The notes: a model not told the origin generated them from the letters alone. Shown: positions 37,505-47,480, numbered from the stretch's first letter. The stretch: 64,000 nt of DNA from Chelatococcus asaccharovorans (GCF_003201475.1 NZ_QJJK01000009.1:248001-312000); one strand, 5' to 3'. A program made the numbers and translations.

Positions 37505-38641
37505 ATGTCTTGGAGCAACCACAGCGGCGGTCCGTGGGGCCAAAAGCCCGGCGGTCCTTGGGGATCGGGCCCTTCGGGAGGCGGCGGCGGCAATCCGCCC
37601 GATCTCGAGGACTTCATCCGGCGTGGCCAGGACAAGCTGCGCAATATCATTCCGGGCGGCGGCGCCAGCGGGCGTGGCATCGCGCTGATCGCACTAGGCG
37701 CTGTGCTGCTGTGGCTCGCCACGGGCTTCTATACGGTCCGTCCCGACGAGGTCGGCATCAACATGATCTTCGGCCGCTATGTCGGCACGACCGGCGAAGG
37801 TCTGCGCTATAATTTTCCCTATCCCATCGGCTCGGTGATCAAGCCGCAGGTGACGACGGTCAACACGATCGAAGTCGGCCAGCGCACGGGCGATACCTCG
37901 CGCCGTGTTGCGACGGCACGCGAGGTGCCGGAAGAGAGCCTGATGCTCACCGGCGACGAGAATATCGTCGACATCAACTTCACGGTGCAGTGGCAGGTCA
38001 GCCCGTCGCGGCCGCAGGATTATGTCTTCAACCTGCAGAACCCGGACGCGGCCATCAAGGCAGCGGCCGAGAGCACCATGCGCGAGATCGTTGGACGGCG
38101 TAACATCCAGTCGGTGCTGACGACCGATCGCGGCGCGATCGAAGCTGAGGTTCGCCAGTCGATGCAGAAACTGCTCGACGAATATGGCGCCGGCGTCGAA
38201 ATCCGCCAGGTTCAGCTCCAGAAGGTCGACCCGCCGCAGCAGGTCATCGATGCCTTCCGCGACGTGCAGGCGGCCCGCCAGGATCAGGACCGCATTCGCA
38301 ATGAGGCCGAGACCTATGCGAGCCGCGTCGTGCCGGAGGCGCGTGGTGAGGCCACGCGCATCATCCAGGCGGCCGAGGGCTATCGTGAACGCGCCGTCGC
38401 GGAAGCGCGCGGTGCCGCATCGCGATTCACGCAGGTCTACGAGGCCTATGCTGCGGCACCGGACGTCACCCGTGAGCGCATGTTCATCGAGACGATGGAG
38501 CGTGTGTTGTCCGGGTCGGACAAGGTGCTGATCGATTCCAAGGAGGGCCAGGGCGTCGTGCCGTATCTGCCATTGGGTGAACTGCAGCGGTCGACGCCGC
38601 CTGTACAGGGTTCGACGGTGCGTCAGGGAGCCACGCGATGA
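37505..38641 (+). CDS. hflK: FtsH protease modulator HflK
   Basis: SPFH/band-7 membrane protein that with HflC forms a large cage around the FtsH protease and limits its access to membrane substrates. The 378-residue product has a Gly-rich cytoplasmic N-terminus (SGGPWGQKPGGPWGSGPSGG), one membrane segment (IALIALGAVLLWLATGFYTV, about residues 60-79) and the SPFH domain (FTVQWQV, VLTTDRGAIEAEV). A coiled-coil stretch (RNEAETYASRVVPEARGEA) follows, with a C-terminal tail that ends in Pro/Thr-rich sequence. Its stop overlaps the hflC start by four bases, showing coupling. Confidence 0.95.
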   Translation: MSWSNHSGGPWGQKPGGPWGSGPSGGGGGNPPDLEDFIRRGQDKLRNIIPGGGASGRGIALIALGAVLLWLATGFYTVRPDEVGINMIFGRYVGTTGEGLRYNFPYPIGSVIKPQVTTVNTIEVGQRTGDTSRRVATAREVPEESLMLTGDENIVDINFTVQWQVSPSRPQDYVFNLQNPDAAIKAAAESTMREIVGRRNIQSVLTTDRGAIEAEVRQSMQKLLDEYGAGVEIRQVQLQKVDPPQQVIDAFRDVQAARQDQDRIRNEAETYASRVVPEARGEATRIIQAAEGYRERAVAEARGAASRFTQVYEAYAAAPDVTRERMFIETMERVLSGSDKVLIDSKEGQGVVPYLPLGELQRSTPPVQGSTVRQGATR

Positions 38642-39573
38642 GCAGCGCCCTCAAGACCGTCGGCATCATCGCCGTCCTCATCCTCCTCGTGGTCTTCTAC
38701 AGCGCGACTTTTGTCGTCAGCCAGACCCAGCAGGCTCTCGTTCTGCGCTTCGGCGGCGTGCGCCAGGTCATTTCGAGCCCTGGCCTCTACTTCAAGGTGC
38801 CGTTGATCGAGAGCGTGGTCTATCTCGACAAGCGTGTGCTGGACCTCAACCTGCCCGAGCAGGAGGTGATCGCCTCCGACCAGAAGCGTCTCGTCGTCGA
38901 TGCCTTCACGCGCTATCGCATTACGGATCCCGTGCGCTTCTACCAGACGGTCAGCAACGTGGCCGGCGCCAATCTCCGGCTCGCCAATATCATCAATTCG
39001 ACGGTTCGCCAGTTTGTGGCTGACGCGACCTTCACGGAGATCGTGCGGACGCGCCGCGAGGAGCTGATGCAGCGTATCCGTCAGGAAGTGAACACCCAGG
39101 CGAACGGCCTCGGCATTTCCGTGGTGGATGTGCGGCTGCGCCGCGTGGACCTGCCGCAGCAGAACAGCCAGGCCGTGTTCCAGCGCATGCAGACCGAACG
39201 CCAGCGCGAGGCCGCCGACATTCGCGCCCAGGGCTCCGAGCTTGCGCAGGGCATCAGGGCTCGTGCCGACCGCGAGGTGACGGTTATCAAGGCCGAGGCG
39301 AGCCAGAAGGCGGAAACCTTGCGCGGCGAGGGCGATGCGGAGAGCAACCGCATCTACGCCGAAGCCTATAATCGCGATCCGAGCTTCTTCGCCTTCTTCC
39401 GCTCCATGCAGGCCTATGAAACGGGGCTTGGCGCGCAGGCCGCGGGGGGGACACGGCTCGTGCTCTCACCGAACTCGGATTTCTTCCGCTACTTCGTTGA
39501 TCCGGCGGGGAAACTGCCCGGGCAGGCGACGCCACCTGCTGCCCGCCAGGGCGCACCGGCCGCCAATCCCTGA
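38638..39573 (+). CDS. hflC: FtsH protease modulator HflC
   Basis: Partner of HflK, 311 residues, with the same layout: a short N-terminus, a membrane anchor (TVGIIAVLILLVVFYSATFV), the SPFH domain (TQQALVLRFGGVRQVISSPG, LNLPEQEVIASDQKRLVVDAF) and an alpha-helical, charged region (RMQTERQREAADIRAQGSEL). The periplasmic HflKC complex regulates FtsH. The last ~45 residues are Pro/Ala-rich. The ATGA overlap with hflK and the DUF2065 gene downstream are the standard arrangement. Confidence 0.95.
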   Translation: MSSALKTVGIIAVLILLVVFYSATFVVSQTQQALVLRFGGVRQVISSPGLYFKVPLIESVVYLDKRVLDLNLPEQEVIASDQKRLVVDAFTRYRITDPVRFYQTVSNVAGANLRLANIINSTVRQFVADATFTEIVRTRREELMQRIRQEVNTQANGLGISVVDVRLRRVDLPQQNSQAVFQRMQTERQREAADIRAQGSELAQGIRARADREVTVIKAEASQKAETLRGEGDAESNRIYAEAYNRDPSFFAFFRSMQAYETGLGAQAAGGTRLVLSPNSDFFRYFVDPAGKLPGQATPPAARQGAPAANP

Positions 39574-39730
39574 TCAAGCATGCGGCGGGATCCGGACCGT
39601 GGCAGCAGCGCGCTCGCGTACAAGAAAAAATGGCGGGTGGATATGGCGGGTGGACATTGCATGTGGACATGGCATGTGAAGGAGGACGCCCCTCCTTCAT
39701 TTGTATCGTGATGGCAAGCAGGGGCTTGGC

Positions 39731-39925
39731 ATGACCGATTTCTTGGCCGCGTTGGGCTTGTTGCTCGCCATTGAAGGAATCGTGTTCGCCGCCTTTCCCG
39801 CCGCAACGCGCAAAGCGCTCGCAGAGGCTGCGGAGGCTCCAGTCGAACGGATGCGTGTCGTCGGCGTTATTTCAGCGGTCGCCGGCGTTTTCATCGTCTG
39901 GGTTGTGCGAAGTGGCGTGATCTAG
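39731..39925 (+). CDS. DUF2065 family small membrane protein
   Basis: A 64-residue protein with two hydrophobic segments (FLAALGLLLAIEGIVFAAFP and VVGVISAVAGVFIVWVV), matching DUF2065. These small proteins are found next to hflK-hflC across proteobacteria and are probably membrane-embedded, but have no known function. The ATG begins the conserved MTDFLAALGL; an in-frame TTG ten codons upstream is unlikely. It follows hflC by ~157 bases, a gap that contains short near-repeats of GGCGGGTGGA/CATGTGGACATGG type. Confidence 0.85.
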   Translation: MTDFLAALGLLLAIEGIVFAAFPAATRKALAEAAEAPVERMRVVGVISAVAGVFIVWVVRSGVI

Positions 39926-40105
39926 GGTCAGAAGAACGCCGGCGGAATTTGATCGGGCCTTTGCATCCGCTGCCATATCTCTGCCGTCGCCGTGAGCCAC
40001 TCGTTGACGGGGAAGTGACAGAGGAGCCGTCGCAGGGCTGCCTCATTCGTGCTTCAATAGGTGCCGCCCAGAGGCGGCGTTGGTTTCAAGAGATAGAGGG
40101 CTTCC

Positions 40106-41593
40106 ATGGCCGGTTTTCCGACGTTATCGATGTCCTTGGTGGCGACGAAGGCAAGGCGGGTCGCATCTGCGATAGCGATTGTGTCGGCCGTCACGCTCGC
40201 GGCACCGCTGCCAGCATCGGCGCGGGGCCCGGAGTCCTTCGCAGATCTCGCCGACCAGGTGACGGATGCCGTGGTCAATATTTCCGCGGCCACGACGGGC
40301 GGGACGACGCGGGAGCGCGCGATGCCGCAGTTGCCGCCGGGCACGCCCTTCGAGGATCTGTTCGAGGAGTTTTTCAAGCGCCGTGGGCAGGGGGGCGATG
40401 CGCCGCAGGCCCCGCGCCGCGCAAGCTCGCTCGGCTCGGGCTTCGTGATCGATTCCACGGGTATCATCGTGACCAACAACCACGTCATCGGTGAGGCCAA
40501 CGAGATCACCGCCATCTTCAATGACGGCACAAGGTTGAAGGCCGAGCTTCTGGGCAAGGACGCGAAGCTCGATCTCGCGGTGCTCAAGGTCAAGCCCGAC
40601 AAGCCGCTGAAGGCGGTGAAATTCGGCGATTCCGACAAGCTGCGCATCGGCGACTGGGTGATCGCGATCGGCAATCCGTTCGGGCTCGGCGGCTCGGTCT
40701 CGGCGGGCATCGTGTCCGCGCACAACCGCAACATCGATCAGGGCCCGTACGACAACTACATCCAGACGGACGCGGCCATCAACCGTGGCAACTCGGGCGG
40801 CCCGCTGTTCAACATGGCCGGCGAAGTGGTCGGTATCAACACGGCGATCCTGTCGCCGACGGGCGGATCGGTCGGCATCGGCTTTGCCGTCCCCTCGTCC
40901 ATGGCGGCGACGGTCGTCGACCAGTTGCGTGAATTCGGCGAAACCCGCCGCGGCTGGCTCGGCGTGCGGATCCAGGGCGTCGATGACCAGACCGCCGAGG
41001 CGCTGGGGCTGGAGAAGGCCCGTGGCGCGCTTGTGGCCGGGGTCGACGAGAAGGGGCCTGCCAAGCCCATCGGTATGGAAATCGGTGACGTCATCGTCAA
41101 GTTCGACGGCAAGGACGTGAAGAGCGCCCGAGATCTGCCGCGTATGGTGGCGGCGACCCCCGTTGGCAAGGATGTCGAGGTTGTTTACCTCCGCAAGGGC
41201 AAGGAAACCACGGCCACGGTGAAGCTCGGCCGGCTCGAGGACGGCGAAAAGCAGGCGAATTTGGCGAAGGATAGCGGCGTCGAGAAGCCGGTGGCGCGCA
41301 AGGCGCTCGGCCTCGATCTGTCCAGCATCACCGACGATCTGCGCCGCCGGTATTCGATCAAGGATGACCTGAAGGGCGTGGTCGTCACGCGGGTCGATCC
41401 CAATTCCTCGGCCGCCGACAAGCGGATCCAGAGCGGCGACGTCATCATGGAGGTCGGCCAGGAGTCCGTCTCCTCGCCGGCCGACGTCACCAAGCGTGTT
41501 GAGGCCTTGAAGAAGGATGGGAAGAAGTCCGCCCTTCTTCTGGTGGCCAATGCGCAGGGCGAGGTCCGCTTTGTCGCCGTGACCATCGAGTAG
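40106..41593 (+). CDS. Do-family (DegP/DegQ-type) periplasmic serine endopeptidase
   Basis: Envelope protease and chaperone for misfolded proteins. The 495-residue product has a signal peptide (ASAIAIVSAVTLAAPLPASA). Its trypsin-like domain has the catalytic His126 (VTNNHVIGEA), Asp156 (AKLDLAVLKV) and Ser230 (RGNSGGPLF). Two PDZ domains follow (GWLGVRIQGVDDQTAEALGL; GVVVTRVDPNSSAADKRIQS). Length and layout match Do proteases. Located just downstream of hflK-hflC-DUF2065, which fits a membrane quality-control neighbourhood. A signal-peptide ATG nearer (residue 9) is also possible. Confidence 0.95.
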   Translation: MAGFPTLSMSLVATKARRVASAIAIVSAVTLAAPLPASARGPESFADLADQVTDAVVNISAATTGGTTRERAMPQLPPGTPFEDLFEEFFKRRGQGGDAPQAPRRASSLGSGFVIDSTGIIVTNNHVIGEANEITAIFNDGTRLKAELLGKDAKLDLAVLKVKPDKPLKAVKFGDSDKLRIGDWVIAIGNPFGLGGSVSAGIVSAHNRNIDQGPYDNYIQTDAAINRGNSGGPLFNMAGEVVGINTAILSPTGGSVGIGFAVPSSMAATVVDQLREFGETRRGWLGVRIQGVDDQTAEALGLEKARGALVAGVDEKGPAKPIGMEIGDVIVKFDGKDVKSARDLPRMVAATPVGKDVEVVYLRKGKETTATVKLGRLEDGEKQANLAKDSGVEKPVARKALGLDLSSITDDLRRRYSIKDDLKGVVVTRVDPNSSAADKRIQSGDVIMEVGQESVSSPADVTKRVEALKKDGKKSALLLVANAQGEVRFVAVTIE

Positions 41594-41637
41594 TAGCGCA
41601 GGCGGGGCTATCCTCAGCCTCTCATCAATGTTTATGG

Positions 41638-41673
41638 CGGTCGTCCCGATGGTTCGGGACGACCGTTTTCTTT
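41638..41673. terminator. Strong terminator after the Do protease
   Basis: A perfect 12-bp stem CGGTCGTCCCGA / TCGGGACGACCG with a TGGT loop is followed by TTTTCTTT, an intrinsic terminator for the rightward protease gene. It touches the stop codon of the convergent lipid-kinase gene, so it may also end that transcript from the other side. Confidence 0.88.
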
Positions 41674-42553
41674 ATGACGGAGGCCGCGTGTAGACAGAGA
41701 CCGCGCCCGGGACGACATGGAAGCTCGCCGGCGTCTTCCCCGTCAGCTCGCCATCGGTATTGATGCTGCGCGGACGGCGAGTCTCGACCGTGCAGGCCGT
41801 CGTGGCGAAGGTCATGACGTCGCGCCAGCGTCCCTGCGTGCCCTGCTTGAGGGCGGGGACGAGGGCGAGCAATTGCCACCAGTGCTGAACGCCGAGGCTG
41901 TAGACGTGAAGCAGGCCGTCATCCGGCCGCGCGTCGAGGTCGACTGTGAGGCCGCCGCCGTAGTGGCGACCGTTCCCCACCGACACCTGGACGGTACGGA
42001 GGACCTTGCGCTTGTCGTCGTGCTCGATCGTCACGGTGAAGGGACGCATGCGCGCCAGGATGCGCAGGCCCGCGAGCGCATAACCAAGGGTGCCGAACCG
42101 CTTCTTGGCGTCGGCTGTCAGCTCCCGCGCGAGATCGGCGCTGAAGCCGATGCTGGCGACATTGAAGAAGGGGACGCCGTTCACCTCGCCGAGATCGATG
42201 GGGCGGTGATGGCCTTCCACGATGATGGCGGCCGCCTCCACCGGGACGGCGGGGATGCCGAGGCTGCGGGCGAGATCATTGGCGGTTCCCAGAGGGAGAA
42301 TGCCGAGCGGCAGATCAGTCCGGGCGAGAGCAGGGGCGGCGCGGTTCAGCGTGCCGTCACCGCCGCCGATGATGACGCAGTCGCAACCGGCTTCGCGCGC
42401 CTTGTCGATGGAAACAGCGACTTCCAGCGGATCGGCCTCCATGAGCGCGATGCCACCGGCGCGCAGGCGGTTGAGCGCCGCCTCGGGGACTCGGGATCCG
42501 TTGCGCGCCTGCCGATTGACAACCAGCAGGGCCTTGCGGGCGGTTTCTGGCAC
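41672..42553 (-). CDS. Diacylglycerol kinase-fold lipid kinase (first)
   Basis: A 293-residue member of the DAGK catalytic-domain superfamily (YegS/BmrU-like). The hallmark glycine-rich loop VIIGGGDGTLNRAAPAL, PLGILPLGTANDLARSLGI and the later NVASIGFSADL are all present. Family members phosphorylate diacylglycerol, sphingoid bases or other lipids with ATP. Ends against a shared terminator. A second, divergent-in-sequence kinase of the same fold lies 0.9 kb away, with a PAP2 phosphatase between them. Leftward, single gene; the true substrate is unknown. Confidence 0.9.
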   Translation of the reverse strand: MPETARKALLVVNRQARNGSRVPEAALNRLRAGGIALMEADPLEVAVSIDKAREAGCDCVIIGGGDGTLNRAAPALARTDLPLGILPLGTANDLARSLGIPAVPVEAAAIIVEGHHRPIDLGEVNGVPFFNVASIGFSADLARELTADAKKRFGTLGYALAGLRILARMRPFTVTIEHDDKRKVLRTVQVSVGNGRHYGGGLTVDLDARPDDGLLHVYSLGVQHWWQLLALVPALKQGTQGRWRDVMTFATTACTVETRRPRSINTDGELTGKTPASFHVVPGAVSVYTRPPS

Positions 42554-42756
42554 GATGATCTCCGCGTGGCTGCATCGCCCTGGCGAGCAGCATGACAGGC
42601 TGATAGTTGCAGTGAGGTTTCCGGGGAATGATTATGGCGCCGTTGCCACTCCTGCCGCACCGGATAGGCAGACAGCGGCGTCCACATCGATCTTCTTCAC
42701 CATGCCCCATATTGTGGGGGGACCACGGTCACACAACGGCGCGATGAGGATAAAGA

Positions 42757-43506
42757 TTGCGGTTCGATCTGACGGCTATGTCAAAGGGCCTGATGCGCGA
42801 GGTCGGCCTGGTCGCCGCTCTCCTGGTGGCGGCCGGCGGCATTCTGGGCTTTCTGGCAGTTGCCGAGGACATGCGGGAAGGCGAATTGCAGGCTTTCGAC
42901 ACCGGCATCCTGCTCGCCTTGCGCAACCCCCAGGATCTCGCCGATCCCATCGGACCCCAATGGCTGGAGATCGGCATGCGGGATATCACGAGCCTCGGCA
43001 GCATTCCGGTGCTCGCGCTGATCGTTGCCGTGGTGATCGGCTATCTCGTCCTGGCACGCAAGCCCGGCGTCGCTCTGCTCGTCGCGATCTCCGTCGGCGG
43101 CGGATTGCTGCTCGGTCATCTCCTGAAGCTTCGCTTCGAGAGGCCGCGGCCGGATCTCGTCGCCCATCTCGTCGATATTCATTCGCTCAGCTTCCCCAGC
43201 AGCCACGCCATGCTTTCGGCCGTCACCTATCTCACGATCGGGGCTCTTCTGACGCGCGTCGAGCGAAGGCGCATCGTCCGCCTGTATATCCTCGTGGTTG
43301 CCGTCGGCCTGACGTTGCTCGTCGGCCTGAGCCGGATCTATCTCGGCGTGCACTGGCCAAGCGACGTCTTGGCGGGCTGGTGTGCCGGCGCGGCCTGGGC
43401 CATGGGCTGCTGGGTCGTGCTTGCCCTGGCTCAGGGGCGGTGGGTGCGGGGAAGGGATGGCGTGACGCCACCGCCTTCGGCGAGGAGCGCGGTCGAGCCG
43501 AGGTGA
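42757..43506 (+). CDS. PAP2-family phosphatase (membrane lipid phosphatase)
   Basis: A 249-residue integral membrane phosphatase. It carries the three PAP2 motifs: KLRFERPRPD (KX6RP), SFPSSHAMLSA (PSGH type) and SRIYLGVHWPSDVLAG (SRX5HXXXD). About six membrane segments are visible (for example LVAALLVAAGGILGFLAVA, VLALIVAVVIGYLVLA). Substrates include phosphatidic acid, phosphatidylglycerol phosphate or undecaprenyl pyrophosphate. TTG is used as start because GAGGA lies six bases upstream; ATG eight codons in is an alternative. Its 3' end overlaps the end of the convergent second lipid kinase by 76 bases. Confidence 0.9.
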   Translation: MRFDLTAMSKGLMREVGLVAALLVAAGGILGFLAVAEDMREGELQAFDTGILLALRNPQDLADPIGPQWLEIGMRDITSLGSIPVLALIVAVVIGYLVLARKPGVALLVAISVGGGLLLGHLLKLRFERPRPDLVAHLVDIHSLSFPSSHAMLSAVTYLTIGALLTRVERRRIVRLYILVVAVGLTLLVGLSRIYLGVHWPSDVLAGWCAGAAWAMGCWVVLALAQGRWVRGRDGVTPPPSARSAVEPR

Positions 43507-44390
43507 ACGGCCAGCGCGCGGCGCACGCAAAGGGCGTGGAACTGCGTCGTGTGCATGGGTTCTCCATCGAGATTGACGTGCAACACGTCATCCGAGGTGA
43601 AGTCGATCCATGGGCTCTTCACGCGGATCACGAGCTCCTCGATCGCGACCGCGCCTTGGCTGAGCAGGCGGCCGAACGCATCCAGGCGCTTGTCCGGACT
43701 GAGTTCCGGCAGGATCATCAGGTCAAGCAGGCCGTCGTCGATGAGCGCATCGGGGCACAGGCGGATGCCGCCGCCGGCCTGCCTGCCGTTGCCGATGGCG
43801 AGCGCGAGAAAGCGTCCCTCCCATTCAAAGCCCTCGGCGCGGAAACGGCCGCTGTTGGACGAGAGTTCCCGGAACCGGGACAGGCCCGTGAGCAGATAGG
43901 CAAGCCCGCCGAGGTGGCGTTTCAGTTCAGGGTCTGTCTCGACGGTGACGCGTGAGCCGAAACCGCCCGTCATGACATTGATGAAACCGCGGTCGTTGAT
44001 GCGCCCGACATCGATGACATGCGCGGGTCCCTCCGCGGCCAATCGCAGGGCCGCCGTCATGTCGGTGACGGGGATTTCCGCAGCTCGCGCGAAATCATTG
44101 GCGGTGCCCAGCGGAAGGATACCGAAAGAGCAGCGCTCTGGCGGACGGGCGGTCAGGCCCGCGGAGAAGACCTCGTTGACCGTGCCGTCGCCGCCACCGG
44201 CGACAATGACATCGACATCCCCGTGGCGTGCGGCTTCCACGGCCTCCTGCGCCATCCGGGCCGCATCGCCGGCTTCGTAGGTCACGCGAACGCCAATGCC
44301 ATGGCCGTCGCGGCGCAAGCTGCGGACCGCCTGGCGTACCCTCAGATCACCGGCGGCCTTGCCATGCAGAATGATGCGGAGCTTCGTCAT
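43431..44390 (-). CDS. Diacylglycerol kinase-fold lipid kinase (second)
   Basis: A 319-residue YegS-like lipid kinase with VIVAGGGDGTVNEVFSAGL, FGILPLGTANDFARAAEIP, FINVMTGGFGSRV and NLDGEPMHTTQFHALCVR, which include the conserved glycine-rich and metal/ATP-contact segments. It is only distantly similar to the first kinase, so this is not a recent duplication. Its C-terminal coding region overlaps the PAP2 gene on the opposite strand. A kinase that makes a lipid phosphate next to a phosphatase that removes one suggests a linked lipid cycle, but the substrate is unknown. Confidence 0.9.
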   Translation of the reverse strand: MTKLRIILHGKAAGDLRVRQAVRSLRRDGHGIGVRVTYEAGDAARMAQEAVEAARHGDVDVIVAGGGDGTVNEVFSAGLTARPPERCSFGILPLGTANDFARAAEIPVTDMTAALRLAAEGPAHVIDVGRINDRGFINVMTGGFGSRVTVETDPELKRHLGGLAYLLTGLSRFRELSSNSGRFRAEGFEWEGRFLALAIGNGRQAGGGIRLCPDALIDDGLLDLMILPELSPDKRLDAFGRLLSQGAVAIEELVIRVKSPWIDFTSDDVLHVNLDGEPMHTTQFHALCVRRALAVHLGSTALLAEGGGVTPSLPRTHRP

Positions 44391-44396
44391 GATCCG

Positions 44397-45497
44397 TCAC
44401 CTTAAGCCTTCTGTTGGCGCCCGTGTGAGAGCCGGGATACCCGGCACACCAGCGCGGATCGCTTGCGAGAAGTCCGAGCTCCCGTCGGCCGCGATGGCAC
44501 GCTCCGTGATGCGGCCCCGCGCCCTGAGCGCCTCGACGCTGGTGTGGGTGTCGAGGCCGCCGACGTCGTAGATATACTCCGGCAGGTACCCTGACAGCAC
44601 CAGCCGGTAGTCCATGGGCAGGCCCGGCACGATCCGCTTCACCATTTCATAGACGATGGTGGTGCAGTTGGCGGTGATGGTGTTGTAGAAGCGAGGCCGT
44701 TCGATGAGCGCATTCGCCGCCTCGACATAGGCGATGAAGAGTGAGCGCGCGGCCTCCTTCGGCATGCGGATCCGGTAGATATAGGTGTCCTCGCCGCGCA
44801 CATTCGGACGCAGCCGGATGATATCGCGCTCGTCAGCGGCGACGATGCTGGTCTCGAACTCCTTGAAGAAGCCGCCGATCTCCGAGAAGCTTTCATTCTT
44901 TTCCTTGCGGATCTCGACCGAGAAGACGACGAACTGGCCGTCGGCGAAGCCGAAAGATACCAGCGTGTGGGCGATTCCCGGCCGTCCCCAGTAGGAGAGA
45001 ATCATGTCGACGGAGGTCAGCGTGTCGAGGTCATAGCGGCGTGTTTCCCAGCGCGGCGTGTAGTCGGTCTCCGTCCGCCACGCGAAGTTGCGGACGTTAT
45101 GCAAGGTGACGCTGTTGCCGTTGATCTCCGCCGAGAGCATCTCGGCGACGTCGTCCGCCCATTGGCGGTTGTTCGATGGCTTGATGCTGCTCCACCACAG
45201 GCCAAGCCCGATGAGCACCACGGCATAGAGGAGAAGCGATCGCCAGTCTCCCCGGACCAGCATGACGATGGTCAGGAGCGAAAGTAGCCCCCATGCGGCC
45301 ATTGCCGCGTAGCGACCGTAGACGCCGACAGGGAGCCTGAACCACAAGGCCCCTGACCACCAGATCCCGCAGAGGATGATCGCGACCACGAGAAGGGCGA
45401 CCACGATCATGCGCAAACCTCGTGGAATGGGGGAGCGGTGATGCGTGGCGAGGGGCGGTGCCTGCCGCAGGTCAGTCGGCTCGTCGGGTGAATTCAT
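44397..45497 (-). CDS. DUF4105 (Lnb N-terminal periplasmic domain) protein
   Basis: A 366-residue protein with two to three N-terminal membrane segments ([37 protein letters not shown] and [17 protein letters not shown]). A periplasmic DUF4105 domain follows ([56 protein letters not shown]). DUF4105 contains a conserved His ([10 protein letters not shown]) and Cys (ITANCTT) that suggest a papain-like or NlpC-type hydrolase. Function is not established. The start overlaps the serB 3' end by 26 bases, so the two leftward genes may be coupled. Confidence 0.85.
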   Translation of the reverse strand: MNSPDEPTDLRQAPPLATHHRSPIPRGLRMIVVALLVVAIILCGIWWSGALWFRLPVGVYGRYAAMAAWGLLSLLTIVMLVRGDWRSLLLYAVVLIGLGLWWSSIKPSNNRQWADDVAEMLSAEINGNSVTLHNVRNFAWRTETDYTPRWETRRYDLDTLTSVDMILSYWGRPGIAHTLVSFGFADGQFVVFSVEIRKEKNESFSEIGGFFKEFETSIVAADERDIIRLRPNVRGEDTYIYRIRMPKEAARSLFIAYVEAANALIERPRFYNTITANCTTIVYEMVKRIVPGLPMDYRLVLSGYLPEYIYDVGGLDTHTSVEALRARGRITERAIAADGSSDFSQAIRAGVPGIPALTRAPTEGLR

Positions 45498-46404
45498 CAC
45501 TGTGGTAGCCCTGGGCGAAGAGGAGGGCCGTGAGATCGGCGTGGTCGAGGCGCGCATGGGCGGCCGCGGCCACGGCTGGCTTGGCGCGGAAGGCGACGCC
45601 GAGGCCGGCTTCCCCCAGCATGGCGAGGTCGTTCGCGCCGTCGCCGATGGCCACCACCTCATGAGCGGCAAGCCCGAGTTTTTCGCGCAGCTCCTGCAAG
45701 GTGGCGAGCTTTGCCTCGCGCCCGAGGATAGGCTCCTCGACCGTGCCCGAAAGCCTGCCCGCCTCGGTGATGAGCCTGTTGGCGCGGTTCTCGTGGAAGC
45801 CGAGGGTCTCGGCGATCTTGTCCGTGAACAGGGTGAAGCCCCCCGAGACGAGGCAGGTATAGGCGCCGTTGGCGCGCATGGTCGCGAGCAGCGTGCCGCC
45901 ACCTGGGGTGAGCGTGATGCGCTCGGCGATGATGCGATCGACGACCCCGACGTCGAGCCCCGCCAGCAGGGCGACCCGTTCGCGCAAGGCCGGCTCGAAG
46001 GCGATCTCGCCGCGCATGGCGCGTTCTGTAATGGTCGCGACCTTGTCCTTCAGGCCGACGAAGTCGGCGAGTTCATCGATGCATTCCTGGCCGATCATGG
46101 TGGAATCCATGTCGGCGAGGAACAGCCGCTTGCGCCGATCGGCCAGCCGCTGGACGATGACATCGACCGGCAATCCGTCGAGGGCAACATGCACGCGCTT
46201 GGCCATCACGCGCGGGTCGGGGTCGGCTGCGTCTTCGATCGCCGGCCGGAAGGTGATGTCCACGGCGATCGCCGGATCGAGCCTTCTGGACGCGCCCGCT
46301 GCGGGGAGGGCTTGCGCCACGCGGGCGATCAGGGCATCGCTGAGGAGATCGCTTCCCGGGGCGGCGACCAGCGTTGCGACATGCGTCTCAGGGGTGTCGG
46401 TCAT
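45472..46404 (-). CDS. serB: Phosphoserine phosphatase
   Basis: HAD-family enzyme that releases serine from phosphoserine, the final step of serine synthesis. The 310-residue product has an N-terminal ACT-like region (residues 1-85). The HAD core has motif [14 protein letters not shown] with nucleophile Asp98 and general acid Asp100, motif [14 protein letters not shown], and motif [23 protein letters not shown]. Length is typical. It is divergent from miaA, with only ~50 bases between starts. The ATG at 46404 begins the conserved MTDTPE region; an upstream TTG is disregarded. Confidence 0.94.
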   Translation of the reverse strand: MTDTPETHVATLVAAPGSDLLSDALIARVAQALPAAGASRRLDPAIAVDITFRPAIEDAADPDPRVMAKRVHVALDGLPVDVIVQRLADRRKRLFLADMDSTMIGQECIDELADFVGLKDKVATITERAMRGEIAFEPALRERVALLAGLDVGVVDRIIAERITLTPGGGTLLATMRANGAYTCLVSGGFTLFTDKIAETLGFHENRANRLITEAGRLSGTVEEPILGREAKLATLQELREKLGLAAHEVVAIGDGANDLAMLGEAGLGVAFRAKPAVAAAAHARLDHADLTALLFAQGYHSDEFTRRAD

Positions 46405-46452
46405 GCGATTTCGGTGGCCATGCAAACGGGGTGGATCGGAAAGGACGTGAAC

Positions 46453-47448
46453 GTGTCGGACAGACTGCGAGCCATTCTCATCGCAGGGCCGACCGCATCA
46501 GGCAAGTCCGCCTTGGCGATAAGCCTCGCGCGGCGGTGCGGCGGCGTTGTCGTCAACGCGGATTCGATGCAGGTCTATCGCGACCTCAGGATCATCACTG
46601 CGCGGCCGGATGAAGACGAGGAGGCCATGGCGCCCCATGACCTCTATGGCCATGTCGACGGCGCGGAGAACTATTCCGTCGGCCGCTACCTCGCCGACAT
46701 CGCGCCCGTGCTCGAATCGGCGCGGGCTGCGGACCGGCCGGTCATCATCACGGGTGGTACGGGCCTTTACTTCAAGGCGCTGCTCGAAGGCCTGTCGGAT
46801 ATCCCGACGGTACCCGAGGAGGTGCGGCGCGACGTCCGCACGCGCGCCGAAGGCCGCGACACGCCTTTGCTCTACGCTGATCTGGCTGTGCGCGACCCCG
46901 CGAGTGCGGCACGGATCGGGCCGACGGATCGCCAGCGCATCCTGCGCGCCATGGAGGTGCTGGCGGCGACGGGCCGTCCGCTCACGTTCTTCCGCAGCCA
47001 CAAGCGGCCGGGCCTTCTCGCGAAGGCCGAGCGGCTCGCCCTGTTCCTCATGCCGGAGCGGGCCGAACTCGTCCGCCGCATCGATGCGCGCTTCCTCGCG
47101 ATGATGGAACTAGGGGCGCTCAAGGAGGTGAGGGCGCTCGCGGCGCGCGGGCTCGACCCGGATCTTCCGGTGATGCGCGCACACGGGGTGCCGTGGCTCG
47201 TGCGCCATCTCCGGGGGGAGATCGAACTCGACGCGGCGGTGCGGGAGGCGCAGGGCGACACGCGCCGCTATGCCAAACGGCAGTTCACCTTCTTCCGGCA
47301 CCAGCTCGCGGGCTTCCGCTGGGTCACACCGGAGGAAGCGGGTTCCGTCGTCGCGGACCAGGGATGGCTGGCGCTTGCGAAGGCTCGCAGCGCGGAGGGG
47401 GGTGAGATCCGTTCCGCTGTCACATCAACGCCATCGACATCGCGCTAG
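46453..47448 (+). CDS. miaA: tRNA dimethylallyltransferase
   Basis: Transfers the dimethylallyl group to A37 of tRNAs that read UNN codons. The 331-residue product has the P-loop [14 protein letters not shown] (residues 8-21), then [36 protein letters not shown] and the tRNA-binding [34 protein letters not shown] is chosen because AAGGA lies seven bases before it; ATG at 46420 would add 11 residues but has no ribosome-binding site and sits close to the divergent serB start. The very long open frame upstream in this phase is the antisense shadow of serB. Confidence 0.93.
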   Translation: MSDRLRAILIAGPTASGKSALAISLARRCGGVVVNADSMQVYRDLRIITARPDEDEEAMAPHDLYGHVDGAENYSVGRYLADIAPVLESARAADRPVIITGGTGLYFKALLEGLSDIPTVPEEVRRDVRTRAEGRDTPLLYADLAVRDPASAARIGPTDRQRILRAMEVLAATGRPLTFFRSHKRPGLLAKAERLALFLMPERAELVRRIDARFLAMMELGALKEVRALAARGLDPDLPVMRAHGVPWLVRHLRGEIELDAAVREAQGDTRRYAKRQFTFFRHQLAGFRWVTPEEAGSVVADQGWLALAKARSAEGGEIRSAVTSTPSTSR

Positions 47449-47480
47449 GAGGAGCCGCACCTCATCCCAGGAGCGGCCCA

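Noticed and set aside
42222-43955. A 577-codon plus-strand frame across the first lipid kinase, PAP2 and second lipid kinase
   Set aside because: It spans three genes with solid motifs in other frames; the sequence is Arg/Pro-rich and without family features.
45445-46452. N-terminal extension of miaA by ~330 codons
   Set aside because: It is the antisense shadow of serB; MiaA homology begins near 46453-46490.
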